Under the pieces are notes generated by a model that saw only the letters and a program-made list of their open reading frames with translations, did no database searches and was not told the origin of the DNA. Made by a program: the position numbers and the translations under genes. Positions 1 through 8,493 of a stretch of 64,000 bases of DNA are shown one piece after another. The stretch is taken from positions 593,700 to 657,699 of the forward strand of contig NZ_VMRJ01000004.1 of the NCBI RefSeq assembly GCF_007713685.1, written 5' to 3'. Source of the DNA: Hymenobacter setariae. GTDB taxonomy: Bacteria > Bacteroidota > Bacteroidia > Cytophagales > Hymenobacteraceae. Within the stretch, counting starts at the first letter, position 1. Each line of letters starts with the position of its first letter.

Positions 1-912
1 TCCGATTTTATGCACTGGCTCGCCACAGCCAATACCATCTGCAACTCACTGGTTGACCGCATTGTACCGGGCAAGCCGGCGGCAGAAACCTATGCTAGCC
101 TTACCCAAGAGCTGGGCTACGAGGATGAGCTACTCACCATGTCGGAAGTGTACCTGCTGTGGGCCATCGAAGGCGATGAGCGGGTGAAGGAGGTGCTGAG
201 CTTTCAGCAGGTGCACCCCGGCGTAATTGTGCAGCCCGATATCGACCTGTTTCGCGAGTTGAAGCTGCGCCTGCTCAACGGTACGCACTCGCTCAGCTGT
301 GGGCTGGCCTTCCTGAGTGGTGTGCCCACCGTGCGCGAAGCCATGGAAAGCGACTGCCTGGCCACCTACGTCCGCAACCTGATGCTGGCCGACTTGCTGC
401 CCGGCATCCCCTACCCCGTCGATGAGAAGGTGGGCCAGCGCTTTGGCATGCAGGTGCTTGACCGCTTTCGCAACCCCGCCGTGGAGCACCGCTGGCTAGC
501 CATCACGCTCAACTACTCGGCCAAGCTGCGCATGCGCGTGGTGCCCGACCTGCTGCACTACTACGAGCGCTTTCGGGCCGTGCCGCAGTACGTGGCCCTA
601 GGCTTTGCAGCTTACTTACTCTTCGAGCGCGGCACCCGGCAAGAAGGTGATAAGTGGTACGGCGAAACCCAAGGCCAAGAGTATCTCATTCAGGATGAGC
701 AAGCGGGCTACTTTGCCGACCTCTGGCAGCGCCTCCCCTCCGCCGAACTCGTGCAAGCGGCCCTAAGTAACCAAGCCCTCTGGGGCACCGACCTCACGGC
801 TCTACCCGGCTTTGCCGACAGCGTAACACGTTACCTCACCCAGCTTCAGCAAGAGGGCGCTGCTGCTACGCTAGCCACGGTGCTCAATAAGAATCAGAAA
901 GCCGCGGTGTAG
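1..912 (+). CDS. uxaB: Tagaturonate reductase (altronate oxidoreductase), 3' part
   Basis: Reduces D-tagaturonate to D-altronate with NADH in the galacturonate (Ashwell) pathway. About 303 C-terminal residues are present; the frame is open to the first base, so the gene starts upstream of the window. The family is about 480-500 residues, so roughly the NAD-binding N-terminal third is missing. The visible part begins in the segment carrying CNSLVDRIVPG, typical of the mannitol dehydrogenase / UxaB superfamily, and continues as an all-helical C-terminal domain. The direct neighbours uxaA, uxaC, kdgK and eda fix the assignment as tagaturonate rather than mannitol or fructuronate reductase. An inverted repeat at 910-975 starts at the stop codon. 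Confidence 0.88.
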   Translation, partial: SDFMHWLATANTICNSLVDRIVPGKPAAETYASLTQELGYEDELLTMSEVYLLWAIEGDERVKEVLSFQQVHPGVIVQPDIDLFRELKLRLLNGTHSLSCGLAFLSGVPTVREAMESDCLATYVRNLMLADLLPGIPYPVDEKVGQRFGMQVLDRFRNPAVEHRWLAITLNYSAKLRMRVVPDLLHYYERFRAVPQYVALGFAAYLLFERGTRQEGDKWYGETQGQEYLIQDEQAGYFADLWQRLPSAELVQAALSNQALWGTDLTALPGFADSVTRYLTQLQQEGAAATLATVLNKNQKAAV

Positions 913-975
913 CGCGGACGTTTAATCCGCCAGTAGAGACGAGCTTACCCACGCGCGGATTAAAAGTCCGCGCTA
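910..975. repeat. Intergenic inverted repeat, GCGCGGAC family
   Basis: Arms at 910-930 and 955-975 pair almost perfectly (TAGCGCGGAC-type ends, TTTAATCCGC/GCGGATTAAA core) around a loop of about 24 bases. Related copies lie at 4403-4490 and 28801-28888. It starts on the uxaB stop codon, so it could act as a transcript 3'-end hairpin. No T-run follows, so a Rho-independent terminator role is unproven. Confidence 0.7.
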
Positions 976-1117
976 GGGAGCAGTTAGCACAAATAGGCTA
1001 CCATCGTATTGGGCGCTGCCGCAAATACTGCTGACCTTTGTCCCATTGCCTTGTTTAGCAGGGATGAAACCTGCCAAGCGCTAGCTGATACTTGCTACTT
1101 GTTAATTGATATTTGCC

Positions 1118-2767
1118 ATGAAGCACCTAGTTGCTAAAATCCACCCCGCCGACAACGTACTCGTTGCCCTCACCGACCTGCCCATCGGCACGCCCGTAAC
1201 CTGGGATGGGGTGACCGTGACGACGACCGAGAAAATACCCGCGAAGCACAAGCTCGCGCTGCATGATTTTGCGGTAGGCGACGAGATAACCATGTACGGC
1301 GTGCTGGTGGGCAAAATGTCGGCCCCCGTGGCCACCGGCGGCCTACTCACCACCGGCAACCTCAAGCACGCCACCAACTCGTACCAGGAAGGCCAACACT
1401 CGCAGAGCTGGGCCCAGCCCAATGTGAGCCAGTTTGAAGGCCGCACTTTTATGGGCTACCATCGCCCCGATGGGCGCGTGGGCACGGCCAACTACTGGCT
1501 AGTTATTCCGCTGGTGTTCTGCGAGAACCGCAACATCCAGGTGCTCGAAGAAGCCTTGGTGAATGACCTAGGCTACGCCCGCCGCAAAAGCTACCAGCCC
1601 CAGACTCAGGCCCTCATCGAGCTGATGCAGGCTGGCAAGTCGGTAGAGGAAATCCTGGCCACCGACTTGCACTCGGCTGAGGTAGACTACCAGAAGCCCA
1701 AGCTGTTCCCGAACGTAGACGGTATCCGCTTCCTCAATCACGAGGGCGGCTGCGGCGGCACTCGCCAAGATGCCCAAGCCCTGTGCGGCCTGCTGGCCGG
1801 CTACATTACACACCCCAACGTGGCTGGGGCCACCGTGCTCAGCCTAGGGTGCCAAAACGCCCAGGCCACCATGCTGCAAGACGAGATAAAGCTGCGCGAC
1901 CCCAATTTCAGCAAGCCGCTCTTCATCCTGGACCAGCAGACCTTGGGCACCGAGGAAACTCTCGTGAGCACGGCCCTGCGCCAGACCTTCGCGGGCCTTA
2001 TGCAGGCTAACCAACAGCAGCGCCAGCCGGCGCCCCTCAGCAAGCTTTGCATCGGGCTGGAGTGCGGCGGCTCGGACGGCTTCTCGGGTATCTCGGCCAA
2101 CCCCGCGGTGGGCCACACGTCCGACATTTTGGTGGCCCTAGGTGGCTCCGTTATCCTATCCGAGTTCCCGGAGCTGTGCGGCGTAGAGCAGGAAATGGTA
2201 AACCGCTCGGTAGACCACGAAACGGCCCAGCGCTTCACCTCGCTTATGAAGTCGTATGGCGATAGCGCCATCGCGGTGGGTTCGGGCTTCGACATGAATC
2301 CCTCGCCCGGCAACATTCGCGACGGTCTGATTACCGACGCCATCAAGTCGGCCGGCGCAGCCCGCAAAGGTGGTTCATCGCCAGTGGTGGCCGTGCTCGA
2401 TTACCCCGAGCTCGTGACCAAGCCCGGCCTCAACCTGCTCTGCACCCCCGGCAACGACGTGGAAAGCACGACCGCCGAAGTGGGCTCGGGCGCCAACGTA
2501 GTGCTCTTCACTACCGGCCTCGGCACGCCCACCGGCAACCCAATTGCGCCGGTCATCAAAATCAGCACCAATACCAAGCTGGCCCAGCGCATGCCCGACA
2601 TCATCGACCTGAACACGGGCACCATCATCGACGGCGAAGAAACCATTGAGCAGGCCGGTGAGCGCATCCTCGAATACGTCATTCAAGTGGCCAGCGGCCT
2701 GGAAGTGCATGCTGTGCGCCACGGCCAAACCGACTTCATTCCGTGGAAGCGCGGCGTGTCGCTGTAA
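1118..2767 (+). CDS. uxaA: Altronate dehydratase
   Basis: Dehydrates D-altronate to 2-keto-3-deoxygluconate; cytoplasmic, metal dependent. The 549-residue product has an N-terminal SAF domain (about residues 1-95) followed by the galactarate/altronate dehydratase catalytic domain. Visible signatures are GRVGTANYW, NHEGGCGG, LGCQNAQA and GLECGGSDGFSG, with the conserved cysteines of the family. The ATG at 1118 is preferred over an in-frame TTG four codons earlier because the SAF domain begins immediately after it. It is slightly longer than the Escherichia coli enzyme (about 495), as usual for Bacteroidota. It follows uxaB by about 200 bases containing one inverted repeat. Confidence 0.93.
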   Translation: MKHLVAKIHPADNVLVALTDLPIGTPVTWDGVTVTTTEKIPAKHKLALHDFAVGDEITMYGVLVGKMSAPVATGGLLTTGNLKHATNSYQEGQHSQSWAQPNVSQFEGRTFMGYHRPDGRVGTANYWLVIPLVFCENRNIQVLEEALVNDLGYARRKSYQPQTQALIELMQAGKSVEEILATDLHSAEVDYQKPKLFPNVDGIRFLNHEGGCGGTRQDAQALCGLLAGYITHPNVAGATVLSLGCQNAQATMLQDEIKLRDPNFSKPLFILDQQTLGTEETLVSTALRQTFAGLMQANQQQRQPAPLSKLCIGLECGGSDGFSGISANPAVGHTSDILVALGGSVILSEFPELCGVEQEMVNRSVDHETAQRFTSLMKSYGDSAIAVGSGFDMNPSPGNIRDGLITDAIKSAGAARKGGSSPVVAVLDYPELVTKPGLNLLCTPGNDVESTTAEVGSGANVVLFTTGLGTPTGNPIAPVIKISTNTKLAQRMPDIIDLNTGTIIDGEETIEQAGERILEYVIQVASGLEVHAVRHGQTDFIPWKRGVSL

Positions 2768-2800
2768 GTAAAAATACGCCTGTCATCTTCAAAATACGTC

Positions 2801-2907
2801 TGTCATCCTGAGCTTACGAAGGACCTTATCGCGGTTGTAGTCATCAGAGATACTATTTCAACGTCTTAGTTCTGACGTGAGAAGGTCCTTCGCAAGCTCA
2901 GGATGAC
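2801..2907. repeat. Intergenic palindromic repeat, TGTCAT...GAAG family
   Basis: Arms TGTCATCCTGAGCTTACGAA and its near-complement at 2881-2907 (ending GCAAGCTCAGGATGACA) enclose about 50 bases. It lies between uxaA and uxaC. It belongs to an interspersed family also seen at 18221, 32930, 47523, 56949 and 63354, with sequence variation inside the arms. Confidence 0.75.
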
Positions 2908-2942
2908 AAACGGTTGCTCATTGCTAATTGCTCATTATAATT

Positions 2943-4388
2943 ATGACTCCCTTTCTCTCCGACGACTTCCTGCTGCAGACGCCCACCGCGCGCACGCTCT
3001 ACCACGAGCACGCCGCGCCGCAGCCCATCATCGACTACCACTGCCACCTACCGCCCGACCAGATTGCCCAAAACCGGCAGTTTGAGAACATCACTCAAAT
3101 CTGGCTCTATGGCGACCATTATAAGTGGCGGGCCATGCGGGCCAACGGTGTGAATGAGCGTTTCATCACGGGCGACGCGTCGGACTGGGAGAAGTTTGAG
3201 AAGTGGGCTGAAACGGTGCCCTACACCGTGCGCAACCCCCTGTACCACTGGACGCACCTAGAGCTGCGCCGCTACTTCGGCATCACTGAGCTGCTGAACA
3301 AGGACAGCGCCCGCCGCATCTACGAGCAGTGCAATGCCCTACTGCAAACGCCCGAATACGCGGTGCAGGGCCTGCTGCGCAAGATGAACGTGGCAACTGT
3401 GTGCACCACCGACGACCCCGCCGACTCGCTGGAGCAGCACCAAGCCATTGCGACCCAAGGTTTTGAGACGCGCATCCTGCCTACCTTCCGCCCCGACAAG
3501 GCCATGACGCCCGAGGCGCCCGACTACCCCGCTTACCTCCAGCGCCTGGGAGCAGCGGCGGGCATCGAAATTCGCGCTTATGCCGACCTGCTGGCGGCCC
3601 TTCGCCAGCGCCACGACTTCTTCGCCTCCCTGGGTGGGCGCTTGTCGGACCACGGCCTGGAGCAGATTTATGCTGCTGACTACACCGAAGCCGAAGTGGC
3701 CGCCATCTTCGATAAAGCGCGACTCGACCAAGCACTGACCACCGCCGAAATTGAGCAGTTTAAGTCGGCCATGCTAGTCGAGCTGGCTATCATGGACTGG
3801 GAGAAGGGCTGGACCCAACAGTTTCACCTAGGGGCACTGCGCAATAATAACGCCCGCGCCCTGCGCCAGCTGGGTCCCGACACCGGTTGGGATTCGATTG
3901 GCGACTTTTCGCAGGCGCAGGCGCTTTCGCGCTTCCTCGACCGCCTCGATAACCAGGACAAGCTAACCAAAACCATCCTCTACAACCTCAACCCGGCTGA
4001 CAACGACATCTTCGCCACCATGATTGGCAACTTCCAAGATGGCTCGGTGGCCGGCAAGATGCAGTTTGGCTCGGGCTGGTGGTTCTTGGACCAGAAGGAC
4101 GGCATGGAGAAGCAAATCAATGCCCTCAGCAACATGGGCTTGCTGAGCCGCTTTGTGGGCATGCTCACCGATTCGCGCAGCTTCCTCTCCTTCCCGCGCC
4201 ACGAATACTTCCGCCGCATCTTATGCAACCTGCTGGGCCGCGACGTGGAAAACGGCGAGCTACCCGCCGAGGAACTACCCTGGCTGGGCCAGCTAGTCGA
4301 AAACATCAGCTATGGTAATGCTAGCCAGTACTTTGGCTTCGACCAAACAGCCGCACCGGTGAGTTCAGGAGAGTTGGTGGCAAGCTAG
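2943..4388 (+). CDS. uxaC: Glucuronate / galacturonate isomerase
   Basis: Isomerises D-galacturonate to D-tagaturonate (and D-glucuronate to D-fructuronate), the first step of the pathway. The 481-residue length matches the family. It is an amidohydrolase-fold TIM barrel: the metal-binding motif DYHCHL is at residues 31-36, and the typical C-terminal stretch DSRSFLSFPRHEYFRR is present. The ATG at 2943 is chosen over an upstream in-frame TTG because DFLLQT, a conserved N-terminal feature, follows immediately. It is separated from uxaA by a palindromic repeat, so either a single operon with an internal hairpin or two transcripts is possible. Confidence 0.94.
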   Translation: MTPFLSDDFLLQTPTARTLYHEHAAPQPIIDYHCHLPPDQIAQNRQFENITQIWLYGDHYKWRAMRANGVNERFITGDASDWEKFEKWAETVPYTVRNPLYHWTHLELRRYFGITELLNKDSARRIYEQCNALLQTPEYAVQGLLRKMNVATVCTTDDPADSLEQHQAIATQGFETRILPTFRPDKAMTPEAPDYPAYLQRLGAAAGIEIRAYADLLAALRQRHDFFASLGGRLSDHGLEQIYAADYTEAEVAAIFDKARLDQALTTAEIEQFKSAMLVELAIMDWEKGWTQQFHLGALRNNNARALRQLGPDTGWDSIGDFSQAQALSRFLDRLDNQDKLTKTILYNLNPADNDIFATMIGNFQDGSVAGKMQFGSGWWFLDQKDGMEKQINALSNMGLLSRFVGMLTDSRSFLSFPRHEYFRRILCNLLGRDVENGELPAEELPWLGQLVENISYGNASQYFGFDQTAAPVSSGELVAS

Positions 4389-4402
4389 CTGATTTCTTTG
4401 CC

Positions 4403-4490
4403 GTAGTGCGGCATTTCAGTCCGCGAGTGCCGAGCGCGTAGCTAGGCTGCCTTAAAGAGCCACGCACTCGCGGACTGAAAATCTGCGCTA
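4403..4490. repeat. Intergenic inverted repeat, GCGCGGAC family
   Basis: Arms at 4403-4430 and 4464-4490 pair with a few mismatches (GTAGTGCGG...CAGTCCGCGAGTGC against GCACTCGCGGACTG...CTGCGCTA). Lies just after the uxaC stop, in the 257-base gap before kdgK. Same family as 910-975 and 28801-28888. Confidence 0.65.
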
Positions 4491-4645
4491 CTTGCCTATC
4501 GACTATCGGCAACGATTACGCTAAAAAATCTTCTTAAACTGCATTTTTGGCTCTAGTCGGCGCCTACCTTTCCGGTCTTAAATTTCCCTAGGTGCCGCTA
4601 TTGAGCAACTACTAGCCGAAGGCGCGCACCTAGTTTCTTTCGTAT

Positions 4646-5659
4646 ATGAAGCAAGTCGTAACCTTCGGCGAAGTGATGATGCGGCTCTCGCCGCCGCTGA
4701 ACTACCGGCTCCCCCAAACGGCCACTCTCGAAGTAACCTACGGCGGCGGCGACGCCAACGTAGCCGCCGCGCTCGCCCAAATGGGCGTGCCCGCCGCCCA
4801 CGTCGGCGTGTTTCCAGCTAATGAACTGGGCTATGCAGCCGCCAACCACCTGCGCCGCTACGGCGTGGATATGAGCCGCTGCCTTTTCACCGAAGGCCAC
4901 CGCCTAGGGCTGTATTTTCTGGAAGTAGGTGCCTCGCTGCGGCCCAGCCGCATTGTGTATGACCGCGCCGATTCGGCTTTTGCGAACCTTGACCCGGCTG
5001 CTTTCAACTGGGACGAACTGCTAAAAGACGCGGGCTGGCTACACTGGACGGGCATCACGCCCGCCATTTCGGCCGCCGCTGCGCAGGCCACCGCCGATGC
5101 TATCGCGGCGGCGCGGCGCCTAGGTATCACGGTTTCGGCCGATGTGAACTACCGCCGCAACCTGTGGCAATATGGCCAAAAGGCCCAGGACGTAATGCCC
5201 GACCTCGTGGCTGGCTGCGATATCGTAGTCTGCACCGAGGGCGACGCTGACGACCTGTTTGGCATTAAGGCGGAGGAAAACTCCGACAACGGCTTTATCT
5301 CGATGAGCCAGCAGTTGACCCAACGCTTCCCCCAAATCAAGCGCGTGATTGCGACGCGCCGCCAAACCCAAAGCGCCTCGCACGAGCGCATTTGCGGCCT
5401 GCTGTGGGACCAGGGCGAGTTTTTCGAAACGCCGTTCTACGACATCAGCCCCGTGGTAGACCGCATTGGCGGGGGCGACTCGTTTATCTCCGGCTTTATT
5501 TACGGCGATGCCCACTACGAGAGCCGCGAGCAGGCCCTGTCTTTCGCCACCATTGCCTCGGCCCTCAAGCACACCATTCACGGCGACATTAACCTAGTAG
5601 CGCCGGCCGAAGTCGAGCACCTTATGCAGGGCAACCTGACGGGGCGCCTCCTGCGGTAG
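4646..5659 (+). CDS. kdgK: 2-keto-3-deoxygluconate kinase (PfkB family)
   Basis: Phosphorylates 2-keto-3-deoxygluconate to KDPG with ATP. The 337-residue product has the PfkB ribokinase fold: GGGDANVAAALAQMG near residue 33 (sugar-binding di-glycine region) and IGGGDSFISGF near residue 275, with D278 as the expected catalytic base. Length is typical. The position between uxaC and eda gives the substrate. A CCTAGG palindrome lies in the upstream gap. A ribokinase-like kinase of another sugar acid is possible from the fold alone but unlikely in this context. Confidence 0.92.
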   Translation: MKQVVTFGEVMMRLSPPLNYRLPQTATLEVTYGGGDANVAAALAQMGVPAAHVGVFPANELGYAAANHLRRYGVDMSRCLFTEGHRLGLYFLEVGASLRPSRIVYDRADSAFANLDPAAFNWDELLKDAGWLHWTGITPAISAAAAQATADAIAAARRLGITVSADVNYRRNLWQYGQKAQDVMPDLVAGCDIVVCTEGDADDLFGIKAEENSDNGFISMSQQLTQRFPQIKRVIATRRQTQSASHERICGLLWDQGEFFETPFYDISPVVDRIGGGDSFISGFIYGDAHYESREQALSFATIASALKHTIHGDINLVAPAEVEHLMQGNLTGRLLR

Positions 5660-5668
5660 TCTATTTAA

Positions 5669-5775
5669 GCTGTTAGCTATCAGCTGCTAGCTGCTAGCTC
5701 CCCTAGGTGGGCCAAGGCAGCTTCCTTTCCACTTTGAACAGGTAGCCAACAGCTAGCAGCTGATAGCTAACAGCT
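5669..5775. repeat. GCTAGC-rich inverted repeat between kdgK and eda
   Basis: Two 25-base arms (5669-5693 and 5751-5775) built from AGCTGTTAGCTATCAGCTGC-type sequence are near-perfect reverse complements, with about 57 bases between them. The arms themselves contain short internal palindromes. It fills the kdgK-eda gap and would form a long hairpin in the transcript. No other copy of this version was noticed in the window. Confidence 0.7.
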
Positions 5776-5782
5776 CATAAAA

Positions 5783-6430
5783 ATGTCTTCTTCTGAAGTC
5801 CTCGCTCAAGTACTTGCGGCGCCACTGGTGCCGGTTTTCTTCCATGCCGATGCGGCCCATGCCCAAGACATGGTGCGGGCCTGCTATGCAGGCGGCGTCC
5901 GGGTGTTTGAGTTTACCAACCGCGGGGCCAACGCCTTCGAGGTGTTTCAAGAGCTAGCCAAGCTCACGGCCACCGACTGCCCCGAGCTGGTGCTGGGCAT
6001 TGGCACCATCTACAATGCGGCCGACGCCGAGCGCTTCATTGGGGCGGGCGCAGCCTTTGTGGTGCAGCCCATTACGACTGCCGACGTGGCCGAGGCCTGC
6101 CAGCGCCACGACGTGGCCTGGGTGCCCGGCGCCATGACCCTCAACGAGATATACGCGGCCACCCAACTCGGCGCGCAGCTAGTGAAAGTATTCCCGGGCA
6201 ACGTAGTCGGGCCCGACTACATCAAGGCAGTGCGCGGGCCTATGCCGGCCACCAAGCTCATGGTAACGGGTGGCGTCGAGCCCACTGAAGCCAGCCTCGC
6301 CGAGTGGTTTGGCGCGGGCATCAACGCCGTAGGCATTGGCTCGCAACTCTTTAAGGGGGCCAGCGACCCGGCCGTGGTTACGGCCCGCGTGGCTCCGCTG
6401 ATGCGGTTTATTTCTTCTTTGCAGAAATAA
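5783..6430 (+). CDS. eda: KDPG / KHG aldolase
   Basis: Cleaves 2-keto-3-deoxy-6-phosphogluconate to pyruvate and glyceraldehyde 3-phosphate, the last step of the uronate pathway. The 215-residue class I aldolase has the general-acid region FEFTNRG (E43) and the Schiff-base lysine in LVKVFPGN (K135), followed by the phosphate-binding glycine segments (VTGGV, GIGS). Length is normal. The start ATG lies 7 bases after the inverted repeat 5669-5775. It is followed by the hexuronate transporter after 57 bases. Confidence 0.94.
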   Translation: MSSSEVLAQVLAAPLVPVFFHADAAHAQDMVRACYAGGVRVFEFTNRGANAFEVFQELAKLTATDCPELVLGIGTIYNAADAERFIGAGAAFVVQPITTADVAEACQRHDVAWVPGAMTLNEIYAATQLGAQLVKVFPGNVVGPDYIKAVRGPMPATKLMVTGGVEPTEASLAEWFGAGINAVGIGSQLFKGASDPAVVTARVAPLMRFISSLQK

Positions 6431-6487
6431 GAGCGGCAGGCAGCGCGCAGCGAAGCATCTCGCTCATTTTCAGTTAACCTATCTTCT

Positions 6488-7864
6488 ATGAATCCCACCC
6501 TTCACAGCTCGCCGCCCGGCACCGACACCTCGGTGGTAGGCAAGTACCGCTGGACTATTTGTTCACTGGTATTTTTTGCCACCACCATCAACTACCTCGA
6601 CCGGGCAGTTATCTCGCTGCTGAAGCCCTACCTCGAAACGGCGTTTCATTGGAATGCGGGCGACTACGCCAACATTGAGATTGCCTTCAAGCTGGCCTAC
6701 GCGGTGGGTATGGTGGGCGTGGGGCGCATTATCGACAAGCTGGGCACCAAGCTGGGGTATGCTATCTCAACAGCCTTGTGGAGTCTGGCGGCTATGGGTC
6801 ATGCGTTGGTTAGCAGCACGTTTGGCTTCGGGGTGGCGCGGGCTTTCCTAGGTGTCACGGAGGCCGGCAACTTCCCGGCAGCCATCAAGACTACGGCCGA
6901 GTGGTTTCCGCAGCGCGAGCGGGCGCTGGCCACGGGCATTTTCAACTCTGGGGCCAATGTGGGAGCCATAGTAGCGCCGCTTACGGTGCCGCTCATTGCC
7001 GAAACCATTGGCTGGAAGTGGGCTTTCCTCATCACGGGAGCGCTGGGTTTTGTGTGGCTGGTGCTGTGGTACGCCGTGTATGAAACGCCGGCCAACAGCA
7101 AGCGCCTGAGCAAGGCGGAGTTTGACTACATCAACGCAGACATCCCGGCAGGCCTGCCCGCTGAGAGCGCGGTAGTAGAGGAAAAACCAAAGACCTCGTG
7201 GGCTACGCTGCTGGGCTTCCGCCAAACGTGGGCCTTCGTGATTGGCAAGTTCCTCACCGACCCTATCTGGTGGTTTTACCTGTTCTGGTTGCCTGACTTC
7301 CTTGGTAAGCAGTACCACCTCAAGGGCACGGCCATTGCGTTGCCGGTAGCGGCGGTGTACGTGCTGTCGAGCATTGGGAGTGTGGGCGGTGGCTACCTGC
7401 CGTTAGGCTTTATCAAGCGCGGCATGCCCGCCTTCCAAGCCCGCAAAACGGCCATGCTGCTCATTGCCTTTTGCGTGTTCCCAATTGTGTTTGCGCAGTA
7501 CCTAGGCGAGCTAAACATGTGGCTGGCGGTGCTGGTAATTGGCATTGCGGCGGCGGCTCACCAGGCCTGGAGCGCCAATATTTTCACCACTGTATCGGAC
7601 ATGTTTCCGAAACGGGCAGTGGGCTCGGTTACGGGTATTGGGGGCATGGCGGGTGGCCTGGGGGGAATTGCGCTGTCGGCGCTGGTGCAGAAGCGCATGT
7701 TCGTGTATTACGAGGCCCTAGGCCAGCTCAATAAGGCTTACTTCATCATGTTCCTGATTTGCGGCGGCATCTACCTGCTAGCCTGGGTTATCATGTTTAC
7801 GCTAGTGCCGCGCATGGAGCCTATCAAGCTCGACGCCGACGATATCCTTCCCACCGCTTCTTAA
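6488..7864 (+). CDS. exuT: MFS transporter, hexuronate (ExuT-like, ACS family)
   Basis: Probable inner-membrane proton symporter for galacturonate/glucuronate. The 458-residue product has about twelve predicted membrane segments and MFS signatures: FFATTINYLDRAVIS in the first segment, typical of the anion:cation symporter family, and the TAEWFPQRERALATGIFNSG loop. The pathway genes immediately upstream make uronate the likely substrate. It may be co-transcribed with the next small gene, which starts 12 bases downstream. ACS members also carry other organic acids, so substrate is inferred from context. Confidence 0.85.
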   Translation: MNPTLHSSPPGTDTSVVGKYRWTICSLVFFATTINYLDRAVISLLKPYLETAFHWNAGDYANIEIAFKLAYAVGMVGVGRIIDKLGTKLGYAISTALWSLAAMGHALVSSTFGFGVARAFLGVTEAGNFPAAIKTTAEWFPQRERALATGIFNSGANVGAIVAPLTVPLIAETIGWKWAFLITGALGFVWLVLWYAVYETPANSKRLSKAEFDYINADIPAGLPAESAVVEEKPKTSWATLLGFRQTWAFVIGKFLTDPIWWFYLFWLPDFLGKQYHLKGTAIALPVAAVYVLSSIGSVGGGYLPLGFIKRGMPAFQARKTAMLLIAFCVFPIVFAQYLGELNMWLAVLVIGIAAAAHQAWSANIFTTVSDMFPKRAVGSVTGIGGMAGGLGGIALSALVQKRMFVYYEALGQLNKAYFIMFLICGGIYLLAWVIMFTLVPRMEPIKLDADDILPTAS

Positions 7865-7876
7865 GCTGCTTTTTCT

Positions 7877-8422
7877 ATGAAACGCTCGTTTATCGCCGGA
7901 GCCCTACTGGCCTTGCCCGTGCTCACCTATGCCCAAACGCCCGAGACGCGGCTACAGCAGCCTACCAGCAGCAAGGCGCTAATCACGACGCTACCCACGC
8001 CCCTAGGTGGCCAAATGACGAAGAAAAACGCAGCGGCGGCCCAAGAAGTGGAGAACCTAGAGCGCCAGCGCTTCGCAGCCCAAGTCAGCAAAGACTACGC
8101 TTTCTTGGAAAAGGTTTTCGCCGACGACCTCGTGTATACCCACGCCAACGGCAAACAAAACGGCAAGCTCGACTACCTCCAGAGCATCCGCGATGGCAAA
8201 AGTGTGTATGACAAGATTGACGTGGAGAACATTAGCGTGCGGGCCTACAACGACGGTACCGCAGCTGCGGTGCATGGCCAAATCGTCATTTACCAGCCTA
8301 ATAAGCCCGATGGCACGCCCAACGTGGCCCACATCAAGTACGTGACGATGCAGATTAAAGACCCTAAGAAAGGCTGGCAAGTCGTGCTGTGGCAGTCGCA
8401 AAAGCAGCCAGAAGCCAAATAG
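7877..8422 (+). CDS. Secreted NTF2-like / DUF4440-type protein
   Basis: 181 residues with a cleavable signal peptide (MKRSFIAGALLALPVLTYAQ, cleavage after the alanine). The mature part from about residue 60 resembles the SnoaL/DUF4440 NTF2-like fold: ERQRFAAQVSKDYAFLEKVF, DDLVYTHANGKQNGK and the final GWQVVLWQSQ strand. Such domains often bind or isomerise small molecules, but no catalytic function can be assigned. The 12-base spacing from the MFS gene suggests co-transcription with the uronate cluster. A hairpin with T-run follows. Confidence 0.75.
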   Translation: MKRSFIAGALLALPVLTYAQTPETRLQQPTSSKALITTLPTPLGGQMTKKNAAAAQEVENLERQRFAAQVSKDYAFLEKVFADDLVYTHANGKQNGKLDYLQSIRDGKSVYDKIDVENISVRAYNDGTAAAVHGQIVIYQPNKPDGTPNVAHIKYVTMQIKDPKKGWQVVLWQSQKQPEAK

Positions 8423-8475
8423 AAATACTCTTGTCATTGCTTCGTTGTCCCCCCTCGCAATGACAAGAGTATTTT
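8423..8475. terminator. Bidirectional hairpin terminator after the DUF4440 gene
   Basis: Arms AAATACTCTTGTCATTGC (8423-8440) and GCAATGACAAGAGTATTTT (8457-8475) pair over about 18 bases and end in a T-run, with an A-run on the other side. It starts on the last base of the DUF4440 stop codon and probably ends the uronate transcript. Its core TGTCATTGC resembles the interspersed repeat family. Confidence 0.7.
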
Positions 8476-8493
8476 ATTGATTAAGTATCATTT

